From: Streptomyces sp. NBC_00704
GTDB lineage: Bacteria; Actinomycetota; Actinomycetes; Streptomycetales; Streptomycetaceae
Length of the DNA stretch: 64,000 bases
NCBI RefSeq assembly: GCF_036226605.1
Contig: NZ_CP109000.1
Span: 4,150,501 to 4,214,500 of the forward strand
Reading direction: 5' to 3'
Below the pieces are notes generated by a model. The model was not told the origin of the DNA and did not search any database. It saw only the letters and a program-made list of their open reading frames with translations. Both the position numbers and the translations under genes were made by a program. Positions 8,874-17,023 of the stretch are shown piece by piece. Position 1 is the first letter of the stretch. The number at the start of each line of letters is the position of its first letter.

Positions 8874-8906
8874 TGTGGATAACCTGCGGGCGTCCCCTGT
8901 GGACAA
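8874..8906. promoter_or_regulatory. Two DnaA-box 9-mers, same orientation
   Basis: TGTGGATAA (8874-8882) is the reverse complement of the E. coli consensus TTATCCACA. TGTGGACAA (8898-8906) is the reverse complement of TTGTCCACA, the preferred Streptomyces box. They are 24 bp apart, just upstream of the TTGACA hexamer of paaA. Motif identity is seen; DnaA binding is not tested. Confidence 0.55.
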
Positions 8907-9031
8907 CTGCTTCGCCCCGGCCCGTTCCCGGCGCTGCCGGGGGGAGGGCTGCGCCGAACGGGTGATGCTGAGTACCGTTCGCGATTGCGTGACGCAGCGC
9001 GAGGACGACCGGGATCGGGGAACGGGGCGGG

Positions 9032-10171
9032 ATGAACGCGTACGACGGAGGCTCCGGCGCTCCACAGGGGCGCAGCGGACCGGGGGAGGCGCGGCCACCG
9101 CGCGCCGAGGGCGCCTCCGCACTTTCCGACGGCGCCCTGCCCGATGGCCCCCTCCCCGGCGGCGCCCTGCCCGGCCCGCGGTCTGAAGAGGCGAGCGCCG
9201 AAGACGGTCCGCACGCCGAACGTGGTGCCGCCGGGGGCGACGGCCCGGAAGCGGGCGGCCCGGAGGCCGGTGGTCCCGAGGCCGAGGGGGCGGGGACCGA
9301 CGTCCTCGGGGCGGGTGATGCCCAGGCCGCGGGCGCCGAGGCAGGGGGCGCCGGGGTCGATGGTCCCGAGGCGGGTGGCCTCGAGGTGGGCGGCTCTCGG
9401 GGCGATGAGCCGAGGGCTTTTGAGGCCAATGCGCATGAGGCCAATGCACATGAGACCGGTGCACATGAGGCCGGTGCCGGTGCGGGTGAGGCCGGTGGTT
9501 CGCGGGACGGGGTGCGTGAGCCGCGGGCGGGGGTGGCGGCCCTCTCCCCCCGCTACCAGGTGTGCGCCGCGCTCGCGATCGCCGTCGTCGCGGTCGCCGT
9601 CTGCCTTCATGTCGGCATGGTGTTCCTGCACGTCGCGCCGTCGAACACGGTCACCAAGGCGCACGGCAAGGCGATCGACGACTGGATCTACCCGGAGTTC
9701 GAGCAGAACTGGAAACTGTTCGCGCCGAACCCGTTGCAGCAGAACATCGCCGTCCAGGTCCGCGCGCAGGTGCGCACCGCGGACGGCGGATCGCGGACCA
9801 CCGGCTGGTACGACCTGTCCGCGCAGGACGGTCGCGCCATCGACGCCAACCTGGTGCCGAGCCACACCCAGCAGAACGAGTTGCGCCGCGCGTGGGACTT
9901 CTTCACCGCGACGCACGACAACGACAACCGCTCGGTAGGCGTCCGGGGCGCTCTCGCCGAGACGTATCTGCGCCGCATCGTGGTGCTGCGTCTGGAGCGC
10001 GGCGGCCTGACCGCGGGCGGCGGTGTCGTCGAGCGGGTCCAGGTCCGCTCCCGGACCATCAACGTGACCCCGCCGAAATGGAGCACCGAGAAGGTGTCGA
10101 CGAGCCCGGTGTACCGCGAACTGTCCTGGTGGTCGGTGCCGGACCGCGCGATCGACGGAGGCACGCGGTGA
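9032..10171 (+). CDS. DUF5819 family protein (SdpA-like partner of an HTTM protein)
   Basis: This 379-residue protein has a long disordered N terminus (about residues 1-170) made of G/E/A/P-rich and 15-bp-encoded repeats. One membrane span follows at about 176-200 (AALAIAVVAVAVCLHVGMVF), then an outward domain with QNWKLFAPNP and a W/R-rich end. The domain belongs to DUF5819, whose members are short single-span proteins encoded next to HTTM proteins. The arrangement and the motif around NWKLFAPNP recall SdpA of the Bacillus SdpAB pair that matures the SdpC toxin; that link is inference. Its TGA overlaps the next GTG as GTGA. Start at 9032 has only a weak G-rich ribosome site. Confidence 0.78.
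   Translation: MNAYDGGSGAPQGRSGPGEARPPRAEGASALSDGALPDGPLPGGALPGPRSEEASAEDGPHAERGAAGGDGPEAGGPEAGGPEAEGAGTDVLGAGDAQAAGAEAGGAGVDGPEAGGLEVGGSRGDEPRAFEANAHEANAHETGAHEAGAGAGEAGGSRDGVREPRAGVAALSPRYQVCAALAIAVVAVAVCLHVGMVFLHVAPSNTVTKAHGKAIDDWIYPEFEQNWKLFAPNPLQQNIAVQVRAQVRTADGGSRTTGWYDLSAQDGRAIDANLVPSHTQQNELRRAWDFFTATHDNDNRSVGVRGALAETYLRRIVVLRLERGGLTAGGGVVERVQVRSRTINVTPPKWSTEKVSTSPVYRELSWWSVPDRAIDGGTR
9422..9481. repeat. 15-bp tandem repeat in the DUF5819 gene (four copies)
   Basis: Four in-register 15-mers of the form GAGGCCAATGCACAT encode the repeated E-A-N/G-A-H pentapeptide in the disordered N-terminal part. The second half drifts to GAGGCCGGTGCCGGT. The repeat follows a longer stretch of GPEAGG-type codons (about 9240-9390). 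Confidence 0.85.
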
Positions 10172-11451
10172 ACCGGGTCTCCTTGTCGGTGTCCGCCGGC
10201 ATCGCCCGTGTCACGGGGTCGGCGCTCGGGCCGTACCAGAGCGCCGTGGTCCGCATCGGCTTCAGCCTGACCTGGCTGCTGTTCCTGTTGCGTGAGTTCC
10301 CCCACCGTGCGGAGCTGTACGGTCCCGACGGCCCGTGGAACTGGGAGCTGGCCCGGCAGCTGATCGACTCCAACGGGGCGTTCACGGTCCTGATGTGGTC
10401 CGACGGGCGGGCCTGGTTCGAGCTGGTGTACGCGCTCGCGCTGCTCTCCGGCGCGCTGCTGCTGCTGGGGTGGCGCACCCGCGCGATGTCGGTGCTGTTC
10501 ATGGTGGGCGTGCTGTCGCTGCAGAACCGCAGCGTCTTCGTCGGCGACGGCGGCGACAACGTCCTGCACCTGATGTCGGTCTACCTGGTGTTCATGCGCT
10601 GCGGCCGGGTGTGGTCGCTGGACGCGCGGCGGGCCCGGCGCGAACAGGAGGCCCACGCGCGGGGGGAGCGTTTCTCCGACCGGGTCGGCCCGGCGCTGTG
10701 GGCCGTGTCGGGGTGTGTCCTGGTCGTCGCGACCGTGACGGACCGTTTCCACAGCGAGTGGACGATTCCCGCGCTCCTGTGGGCGGCCTGGTGCGTGCAG
10801 GGGCTCTGGTGGGCCGTCGGGCGGCTGAGGAGGTCGGCGGAGCCGCGGATCCTGTTCGACGTGATCGGCAACGTGCTGCACAACGGAGCACTGGTCGTGA
10901 TCATGGTCGAGGCCTGTCTGATCTACGCGACGGCCGGCTGGTACAAGATCCAGGGTTCGCGCTGGCAGGACGGCACCGCCGTCTACTACCCGCTGCACCT
11001 GGACTACTTCTCGCCGTGGCCGATGCTCGCCGACCTGCTGTCCGCCAGCGGCACGATGGTCATGATCGCCACCTACGGGACCGTCATCGTGCAGGTGGCC
11101 TTCCCGTTCACCCTCTTCAACCGGCGGGTGAAGAACGTTCTGCTGGCGGTGATGATGACCGAGCACGCGGTGATCGCCGTCGTGCTGGGGCTGCCGTTCT
11201 TCTCGCTCGCGATGATCGCGACCGACGCCGTCTTCCTGCCCACTCCGTTCCTGCACCGGCTGGGCGGCTGGGCGGCACGCGCGCGTGAGCTGACGTTCTC
11301 CGGGGACGGCCGCAGCCGCGACGGCACAAGCGGCAGCGGCGACGGCCGTGGTGGTCAGGGCGACGACGGCGGGGGCGACGGGGGCGGGGCCGGGCAGGCG
11401 CCGGCGGACGGGGATGACGCGGCACCCGCGCGCGTAGGGTTCACGGCATGA
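10168..11451 (+). CDS. HTTM-domain membrane protein (SdpB-like)
   Basis: This 427-residue polytopic protein carries the HTTM (horizontally transferred transmembrane) domain shared by SdpB and the membrane part of vitamin K-dependent carboxylases. Hydrophobic segments include SAVVRIGFSLTWLLFLL, LVYALALLSGALLLLGW, AVSGCVLVVATVTD, VVIMVEACLIYATAGWYKIQG and MVMIATYGTVIVQVAFPFTL. The YATAGWYKIQGSRWQDG and YYPLHLDYFS segments are typical. The C-terminal 60 residues are a G/D/S-rich tail. It is translationally coupled to the DUF5819 gene. No toxin precursor or Glu-rich carboxylation substrate is encoded beside it, so the substrate is unknown. Confidence 0.83.
   Translation: MNRVSLSVSAGIARVTGSALGPYQSAVVRIGFSLTWLLFLLREFPHRAELYGPDGPWNWELARQLIDSNGAFTVLMWSDGRAWFELVYALALLSGALLLLGWRTRAMSVLFMVGVLSLQNRSVFVGDGGDNVLHLMSVYLVFMRCGRVWSLDARRARREQEAHARGERFSDRVGPALWAVSGCVLVVATVTDRFHSEWTIPALLWAAWCVQGLWWAVGRLRRSAEPRILFDVIGNVLHNGALVVIMVEACLIYATAGWYKIQGSRWQDGTAVYYPLHLDYFSPWPMLADLLSASGTMVMIATYGTVIVQVAFPFTLFNRRVKNVLLAVMMTEHAVIAVVLGLPFFSLAMIATDAVFLPTPFLHRLGGWAARARELTFSGDGRSRDGTSGSGDGRGGQGDDGGGDGGGAGQAPADGDDAAPARVGFTA
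11435..11440 (+). promoter_or_regulatory. -10 element of an internal leaderless promoter
   Basis: TAGGGT is followed by 7 nt and the ATG at 11448. It lies inside the 3' end of the HTTM gene, so the methyltransferase may be transcribed both from the upstream operon and on its own. Confidence 0.55.
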
Positions 11452-12233
11452 CCGACCCTGTGACCGGCGGCGATCCGCTCGGCCGGTGGCACCGTCTCGC
11501 CGGCGGCGCGGTGCTGCTCGACGGCTTTCACGCGCTCAAGCACGCCCTGCGTTTCGGGGCCGAGGTGCCGGTGGCGGTCGCCGTCGACCGGCCCGCGGCC
11601 CTGGCCCTCGCCGGGGAACTGGCCCCCGACGTGCGCGCGACGCTGGACGCTCTGCTGACGGAGGTCACGGAGGCGACGTACGCCTCCCTGGTGCCGCGCC
11701 CGCATCCCACCGGGGTCGCCGCGCTGGCCGTGCGGCCCACGCGTGCGGCCAACCTGGAGCGGCTGCGGCGCATGCCCCGGACCGCTCCCGTCGTCGTCCT
11801 CGACCACCCGCGCAACCTGGGCAACGCGGGTGCGGTGATCCGGCTGGCCGCCGGTTTCGGGGCGGCCGGCGTGCTCACCACCGGGACGCTCGACCCCTGG
11901 CACCCGACCGTGCTGCGGGGCGGGGCGGGACTGCACTTCGCGACCGCCGTGGAGCGGACGGGCGTCGACGAGCTGCCCGCCGGCCCGGTGTTCGCCCTCG
12001 ACCCGGAGGGCGACGACATCCGGGGCGTGAAGCTCCCCGACGACGCCCTCCTCGCGTTCGGCTCCGAGCGCAGCGGGCTCTCCGCCGAGCTGCGCGCGCG
12101 GGCCGACCATCTGCTCGCCCTGCCGATGCGCCCCCAGGTCTCCAGTTACAACCTCGCGACCAGCGTGGCCATGACGCTGTACCACTGGAGCGCCCAGGGG
12201 GGCGGGCGGCCCGCAGCCCGGCCCGTTCCCTAG
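11448..12233 (+). CDS. SpoU/TrmH family RNA methyltransferase
   Basis: The 261-residue product has the trefoil-knot SpoU fold. Motif 1 is LDHPRNLGNAGAVIR near residue 120, motif 2 AFGSERSGLS near 203, and motif 3 LPMRPQVSSYNLATSVAM near 224. It would place a 2'-O-methyl group on rRNA or tRNA using S-adenosylmethionine; the exact nucleotide cannot be told. The N-terminal 100 residues resemble the substrate-binding domain of RlmB-type enzymes. It overlaps the HTTM gene as ATGA but also has its own TAGGGT hexamer. Its stop is 13 bp from the convergent paaN stop. Confidence 0.86.
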   Translation: MTDPVTGGDPLGRWHRLAGGAVLLDGFHALKHALRFGAEVPVAVAVDRPAALALAGELAPDVRATLDALLTEVTEATYASLVPRPHPTGVAALAVRPTRAANLERLRRMPRTAPVVVLDHPRNLGNAGAVIRLAAGFGAAGVLTTGTLDPWHPTVLRGGAGLHFATAVERTGVDELPAGPVFALDPEGDDIRGVKLPDDALLAFGSERSGLSAELRARADHLLALPMRPQVSSYNLATSVAMTLYHWSAQGGGRPAARPVP

Positions 12234-12246
12234 GGCCGCCTCACGC

Positions 12247-13941
12247 TCAGCCCTGGCTGCGGACCTCGACCACCCGGAAGCGGTTGGCGACGAACGCGCC
12301 GTCGGTGAGGGCCGCGTTGGCCGCCGGGTTGCCGCCCGAGCCGTGGAAGTCGGAAAAGGCGGCCGTCTGGTTGACGTACACGCCTCCCGTGAGGTTGAGG
12401 GAGAGCTGGGCCGCCTCCTCCAGGCAGGCCTCCTGGATCGCTTCCTCCATCTCGCCGTCGGTGGTGTACGCGCCGACCGTCATCGCGCCCTTCTCGCGCA
12501 CCGTGCGCCGCAGCAGGGCGACGGCGTCGGCCGCCGAGTCGACGGCGACGGCGAAGGAGACCGGGCCGAAGCACTCGCTCATGTAGGCGGCCTCGTCGTC
12601 CGGCTTCGCCCCGTCCAGCTTGACGATCACCGGGGTGCGCACGACCGCGTCCGGGAAGTCCGGGTTGCTCACCTCGCGGGAGGCGAGGGCGACCTCGCCG
12701 AGGCCCGCGGCCGCCTCCAGGCGCGCCTTGACGTCCGGGTTGACGATCGCGCCGAGGAGGGCGTTGGCGCGGGCGTCGTCGCCGAGGAGTCCGTCGACCG
12801 AGCGGGCCAGGTCGGCGACGACCTCGTCGAAGCTCTTCGGGCCGTCGTCGGTGCGGATGCCCTCGCGGGGGATCAGCAGGTTCTGCGGGGTGGTGCACAT
12901 CTGGCCGCTGTACAGGGACAGCGAGAACGCCAGGTTGGCGAGCATGCCCTTGTAGTCCGCGGTGGAGTGCACGATCACCGTGTTGACGCCGGCCTTCTCG
13001 GTGTAGACCTGCGCCTGGCGGGCGTTGGCCTCCAGCCAGTCGCCGAAGGCGGTCGATCCGGTGTAGTCGACGATCCTGATCTCGGGCCGGGTGGCGAGCG
13101 TCTTGGCGATGCCCTCGCCGGGACGTTCGGCGGCGAGCGCCACCATGTTCGGGTCGAAGCCGGCCGCGGCGAGGACCTCGCGGGCGACGCCCACGGTGAG
13201 CGCGAGCGGCAGCACCGCGCGCGGGTGGGGCTTGACCAGGACCGCGTTGCCGGTCGCCAGGGAGGCGAACAGGCCCGGGTAGCCGTTCCATGTGGGGAAG
13301 GTGTTGCAGCCGATGAGCAGGGCGATGCCGCGCGGGACCGGGGTGAAGCTCTTGGTCAGCGTGAGCGGGTCGCGCTTGCCCTGGGGCTTGCTCCACTCCG
13401 CGGCGTTGGGGGTGCGGGCCTGCTCCGCGTACGCGTAGGCCACCGCTTCCAGGCCGCGGTCCTGCGCGTGCGGGCCGCCGGCCTGGAACGCCATCATGAA
13501 GGCCTGGCCGGAGGTGTGCATGACCGCGTGCGCGAACTCGTGCGTGCGGTCGCTGATCCGCTTGAGGATCTCCAGGCAGACCACCGCGCGGACCTCGGCG
13601 CCGGCGTCGCGCCAGGCGCGCTGTCCGGCCTTCATGGCGGGCAGCAGTTCGTCCACGTCCGCGTGCGGGTACGTCACGCCCAGTTCGACGCCGTACGGCG
13701 ACACCTCACCGCCCACCCAGCCGTCGGTGCCGGGCTGGCCGAGGTCGAGGCGGGTGTTCAGGACGGCGTCGAAGGCGGCCTTGCCGGCCGCGGCGTCCAG
13801 ACTGCCGTTCTCCCCGTATGCCTTGGGGTGTTCCGGGTGCGGGGACCAGTACGCGCGGGTACGGATCGCTTCCAGGGCCTGGTCGAGGGTGGGCCGGTGC
13901 TGGGCGATCAGAGCGTGCGCGGTCAGTTCGGCGGCGGCCAT
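12247..13941 (-). CDS. paaN: PaaN-type aldehyde dehydrogenase of phenylacetate catabolism
   Basis: This 564-residue protein is the PaaN form of the ring-cleavage enzyme: an aldehyde dehydrogenase that oxidises the open-chain semialdehyde-CoA after oxepin-CoA hydrolysis. The NAD-binding region shows GIALLIGCNTFPTWNGYPG and VDYTGSTAFGDWLEANA. The catalytic Cys is Cys349 in SGQMCTTPQN. The extra N-terminal 100 residues (AYWSPHPEHPKAYGE) are typical of this subfamily. It lacks the C-terminal MaoC-like hydratase domain of E. coli PaaZ, so ring opening needs a separate hydratase. The ATG has AGGAG 10 nt upstream. It is divergent from paaH across a PaaR-type operator. Confidence 0.92.
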   Translation of the reverse strand: MAAAELTAHALIAQHRPTLDQALEAIRTRAYWSPHPEHPKAYGENGSLDAAAGKAAFDAVLNTRLDLGQPGTDGWVGGEVSPYGVELGVTYPHADVDELLPAMKAGQRAWRDAGAEVRAVVCLEILKRISDRTHEFAHAVMHTSGQAFMMAFQAGGPHAQDRGLEAVAYAYAEQARTPNAAEWSKPQGKRDPLTLTKSFTPVPRGIALLIGCNTFPTWNGYPGLFASLATGNAVLVKPHPRAVLPLALTVGVAREVLAAAGFDPNMVALAAERPGEGIAKTLATRPEIRIVDYTGSTAFGDWLEANARQAQVYTEKAGVNTVIVHSTADYKGMLANLAFSLSLYSGQMCTTPQNLLIPREGIRTDDGPKSFDEVVADLARSVDGLLGDDARANALLGAIVNPDVKARLEAAAGLGEVALASREVSNPDFPDAVVRTPVIVKLDGAKPDDEAAYMSECFGPVSFAVAVDSAADAVALLRRTVREKGAMTVGAYTTDGEMEEAIQEACLEEAAQLSLNLTGGVYVNQTAAFSDFHGSGGNPAANAALTDGAFVANRFRVVEVRSQG

Positions 13942-14030
13942 GCGGGACCAACTCCTCGTCTTGAGAACTCTCCGTCGAGCTCATGGCCTGGCGGAAACCT
14001 GGGCGGGAACAGCCAGTCACCGCTAGAGTA

Positions 14031-14044
14031 ACCGAACGATCGGT
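14031..14044. promoter_or_regulatory. PaaR-type operator between paaN and paaH
   Basis: ACCGAACGATCGGT is the exact reverse complement of the site at 8815-8828. For paaH it follows directly on a TAGAGT hexamer (14024-14029). For paaN it lies between TTGTCC and TAGCGG hexamers (minus strand, 17-bp spacing). One bound dimer could therefore block both divergent promoters. Confidence 0.8.
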
Positions 14045-14068
14045 CGGGACAAGGGGGCCTGCCGCATC

Positions 14069-14077
14069 TGTGGAAAA
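14069..14077. promoter_or_regulatory. DnaA-box-like 9-mer between paaN and paaH
   Basis: TGTGGAAAA is the reverse complement of TTTTCCACA, one or two mismatches from DnaA-box consensus forms. It lies 24 bp upstream of the paaH ATG. On its own it is weak evidence; it is listed because the other two PaaR-site regions also carry boxes. Confidence 0.35.
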
Positions 14078-14100
14078 CCCCGTGCGGGAGGATCGCGCAC

Positions 14101-15615
14101 ATGACAGCACTCGACCTCAGCAGCCCCGTGGCCGTCGTCGGCGCCGGCACCATGGGCCAGGGCATCGCCCAGGTCGCGTTGGTCGCGGGCCACCCGGTGC
14201 GGCTGTACGACGCCGTCCCGGGCCGGGCCCGTGAAGCGGCCGCCGCGATCGGCGCCCGCCTCGACCGGCTCGTCGAGAAGGACCGCTTCGCGGCCGGTGA
14301 CCGCGACGAGGCACGCGCGCGTCTGCACGCCGCCGAGGACCTCGCCGACCTCGCCGACTGCTCCCTGGTCGTCGAGGCCGTCGTCGAACGGCTGGACGTC
14401 AAGCAGGAGCTGTTCCGGCAGCTGGAGGACGTGGTCGGCGAGGACTGTCTGCTCGCCACCAACACCTCGTCCCTGTCGGTGACCGCCGTCGGCGGAGCCC
14501 TGCGCAACCCCGGCCGCTTCGTGGGCCTGCACTTCTTCAACCCGGCGCCGCTGCTGCCGCTGGTCGAGGTCGTCTCCGGGTACGCCACCGACGTCACCTC
14601 GGCCACGCGCGCGTACGAGACCGCCCGCTCCTGGGGCAAGACGCCGGTCGCCTGCGCCGACACCCCCGGCTTCATCGTGAACCGCATCGCCCGGCCCTTC
14701 TACGCCGAGGCGTTCGCCGTATACGAGGCGCAGGGCGCCGACCCGGCCACCATCGACGCCGTGCTGCGCGAGTCGGGCGGCTTCCGGATGGGCGCGTTCG
14801 AGCTGACCGACCTGATCGGGCAGGACGTCAACGAGTCGGTGACGCACTCCGTGTGGCAGTCCTTCTTCCAGGACGCGCGCTTCACGCCCTCCCTCGCCCA
14901 GCGCCGCCTCGTCGAGTCGGGCCGGCTCGGCCGCAAGAGCGGCCAGGGCTGGTACGACTACCGCGAGGGGGCCGAGCGGGCCGAACCGCACACCGCGGAG
15001 AAGGCGCAGCCGCCCGCCTACGTCGTCGCCGAGGGCGACCTGGGCCCCGCCTCGGAGCTGCTCGCGCTGATCCGGGAGGCGGGCATCCAGGTCCGCGAGG
15101 AGGAAGAGGACCACGGCACCCGCCTGGTCCTGCCCAGCGGCGGTCAGCTGGCCCTCGCCGACGGCCAGACCTCCGTGGAGTTCCGGGACGTCGTCTACTT
15201 CGATCTGGCCCTGGACTACCGCAAGGCCACCCGCATCGCCCTGTCCGCCTCGCAGGACACCGCCGGGCAGACCATGTCCGAGGCGATCGGCCTCTTCCAG
15301 GCGCTCGGCAAGGACGTCAGCGTCATCGGCGACGTCCCCGGCATGATCGTCGCCCGCACGGTCGCCCGCATCGTCGACCTCGCGCACGACGCCGTCGCCA
15401 AGGGCGTCGCCACCGAGGAGGACATCGACACCGCGATGCGCCTGGGCGTGAACTACCCCCTCGGCCCCTTCGAGTGGAGCCGCAGGCTGGGCCGCATGTG
15501 GGCCTACTCGCTCCTGGACGACCTCCACGACCGCGACCCCGGCGGCCGCTACGCGCCGTCCCTCGCGCTCTACCGGCACTCCTACGCCACCGAGAAGCGG
15601 GAGGGCGCGTCGTGA
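14101..15615 (+). CDS. paaH: 3-hydroxyacyl-CoA dehydrogenase PaaH
   Basis: PaaH (504 aa) oxidises 3-hydroxyadipyl-CoA to 3-oxoadipyl-CoA with NAD in the lower phenylacetate pathway. The Rossmann fingerprint VAVVGAGTMGQGIAQ is at residues 10-24. NTSSLSVTAVGGAL, GLHFFNPAPLLPLVEVV and the catalytic TPGFIVNRIARPF follow. A second 3HCDH C-terminal domain (about 410-500) contains MSEAIGLFQALGKDV and GVNYPLGPFEW; this duplication is usual in the 500-residue PaaH form. Its stop overlaps the TetR gene start as GTGA, so regulator and enzyme are co-expressed. Confidence 0.92.
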   Translation: MTALDLSSPVAVVGAGTMGQGIAQVALVAGHPVRLYDAVPGRAREAAAAIGARLDRLVEKDRFAAGDRDEARARLHAAEDLADLADCSLVVEAVVERLDVKQELFRQLEDVVGEDCLLATNTSSLSVTAVGGALRNPGRFVGLHFFNPAPLLPLVEVVSGYATDVTSATRAYETARSWGKTPVACADTPGFIVNRIARPFYAEAFAVYEAQGADPATIDAVLRESGGFRMGAFELTDLIGQDVNESVTHSVWQSFFQDARFTPSLAQRRLVESGRLGRKSGQGWYDYREGAERAEPHTAEKAQPPAYVVAEGDLGPASELLALIREAGIQVREEEEDHGTRLVLPSGGQLALADGQTSVEFRDVVYFDLALDYRKATRIALSASQDTAGQTMSEAIGLFQALGKDVSVIGDVPGMIVARTVARIVDLAHDAVAKGVATEEDIDTAMRLGVNYPLGPFEWSRRLGRMWAYSLLDDLHDRDPGGRYAPSLALYRHSYATEKREGAS

Positions 15616-16223
15616 CCACCACCAAGCGCGACACCTACACCCCGGAGACCCTGCTCTCCGTCGCCGTCCAGGTCTTCAACGAGCGCGGCTACGACGGCAC
15701 GTCCATGGAGCACCTCTCCCGGGCGGCCGGCATCTCCAAGTCGTCGATCTACCACCATGTCGCGGGCAAGGAGGAACTGCTGCGGCGGGCCGTCAGCCGC
15801 GCACTGGACGGGCTGTTCGGGATCCTCGGCGAGGAGCACGCGCGCGTGGGGCAGGCGTCGCACCGCCTGGAGTACGTCGTGCGGCGCATGGTCGAGGTGC
15901 TGATCGGCGAACTGCCGTACGTGACGCTGCTGCTGCGTGTGCGCGGCAACACCGACACCGAGCGCTGGGCCCTGGAACGGCGCCGGGACTTCGACCACCG
16001 GGTCGCCGAGCTGCTGCGCGCGGCCGCCGCCGACGGGGACGTCCGCGGCGACATGGAGGTGCGGCTCGCCACCCGCCTGGTCTTCGGGATGATCAACTCG
16101 ATCGTCGAGTGGTACCGGCCCGGCGGCCGGGGGATGGTCGAGAGCGAAGTGGCGGACGCCGTGGTGCGGCTGGTCTTCGAGGGCCTGCGGACGGCCCCGG
16201 CCGACCCGGACACCGCCGCGTAG
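15612..16223 (+). CDS. paaR: TetR-family regulator, probable PaaR
   Basis: This is a 203-residue TetR protein. The N-terminal helix-turn-helix lies at about residues 12-58 (LLSVAVQVFNERGYDGTSME, RAAGISKSSIYHHVAGKEELL). A ligand-binding helical core follows with FGMINSIVEWYRPGG near residue 160. It is translationally coupled to paaH. Palindromes of PaaR type lie in front of paaA, paaN/paaH and, in variant form, bkdA, so it is the obvious binder, with phenylacetyl-CoA as the likely inducer (known for PaaR proteins; inference here). The GTG start at 15612 is fixed by the GTGA overlap. Confidence 0.82.
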   Translation: MTTTKRDTYTPETLLSVAVQVFNERGYDGTSMEHLSRAAGISKSSIYHHVAGKEELLRRAVSRALDGLFGILGEEHARVGQASHRLEYVVRRMVEVLIGELPYVTLLLRVRGNTDTERWALERRRDFDHRVAELLRAAAADGDVRGDMEVRLATRLVFGMINSIVEWYRPGGRGMVESEVADAVVRLVFEGLRTAPADPDTAA

Positions 16224-16303
16224 ACGCCTGGACGTCCTGACGCCCTGGACGCCCTGACCGGCGGGCGCGGCCGGTCCGGCAGGTCCGAGGCACGTCCCCC
16301 GGC

Positions 16304-16978
16304 TCAGCTCTGGGGCTCCAGGTCCTCCTCCTCGAAGACCAGCAGGGTGCGGGTGCTGAGCACCTCCGGGATCGCCTGGAGCCGGGTCAGCACCACCTCG
16401 CGCAGCGCCCGGTTGTCGGGCGTGTGCACCAGCAGCAGGACGTCGAAGTCGCCCCCGACGAGAGCGATGTGGGAGGCGCCGGGCAGCTGTCTGAGCTGCT
16501 CGCGCACCGTCCGCCAGGAGTTCTGCACGATCTTCAGGGTGATGTAGGCGCTCGTGCCCTGCCCGGCGCGCTCGTGGTTCACACGGGCGCCGAAGCCGCG
16601 GATGACGCCGTCGTCGATGAGCCGGTTGATCCGCGCGTAGGCGTTGGCCCGCGACACGTGGACCCGTTCGGCGACCGACCGTATCGAGGCGCGCCCGTCG
16701 GCCTGGAGCATCTGCAGGATGTCCTGGTCGATGGCGTCGAGCGGGCGCGCCGGCGGCAGCGACGCGCCGGCCGGCGGCGGCAGCCCCGTCGACGGGGCCG
16801 GCCCGCCCGACGGCGCGGGTCCCGCCGTCGGGCCCCCGGGCGGCACAGGACCGGCCGACGGCCCGGGTCCCCCGGACGGCGCAGTGCCGGCCGTCGGCGG
16901 GGGCGCGCTCTGCGCGGGGCCGACCGGCGGAATCGCGGCACCGTTCTCCGGCCCCTCGGCCATTTGTTCAGGTGCCAT
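16304..16978 (-). CDS. bkdR: Lrp/AsnC-family regulator of the bkd operon (BkdR-like)
   Basis: The 224-residue product has an AsnC/Lrp core from about residue 75: winged helix LDAIDQDILQMLQADGRASI and HVSRANAYARINRLIDDGVI, then a RAM-type effector domain (HIALVGGDFDVLLLVHTPDN). The first 75 residues are a P/G/A-rich tail of repeated PSGGPGPSAGP type, which Lrp proteins normally lack. It is divergent from bkdABC. In S. coelicolor an Lrp protein called BkdR controls the neighbouring bkd genes, which suits this position. The ATG at 16978 is chosen because AAGGCGGGGGG precedes it. An in-frame ATG at 16999 lies in a 7-bp dyad and would add 7 residues. Confidence 0.82.
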   Translation of the reverse strand: MAPEQMAEGPENGAAIPPVGPAQSAPPPTAGTAPSGGPGPSAGPVPPGGPTAGPAPSGGPAPSTGLPPPAGASLPPARPLDAIDQDILQMLQADGRASIRSVAERVHVSRANAYARINRLIDDGVIRGFGARVNHERAGQGTSAYITLKIVQNSWRTVREQLRQLPGASHIALVGGDFDVLLLVHTPDNRALREVVLTRLQAIPEVLSTRTLLVFEEEDLEPQS

Positions 16979-16997
16979 GTCCCCCCGCCTTCCCCGC

Positions 16998-17016
16998 ATG
17001 GACGTACTGCGTCCAT
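16998..17016. promoter_or_regulatory. 7-bp dyad upstream of bkdR (candidate BkdR autoregulatory site)
   Basis: ATGGACG and CGTCCAT form a perfect inverted repeat around a 5-nt centre, 20 bp upstream of the bkdR start codon. Lrp proteins commonly bind such short dyads near their own promoters. Assignment to BkdR is inference. Confidence 0.5.
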
Positions 17017-17023
17017 CTCAGGT

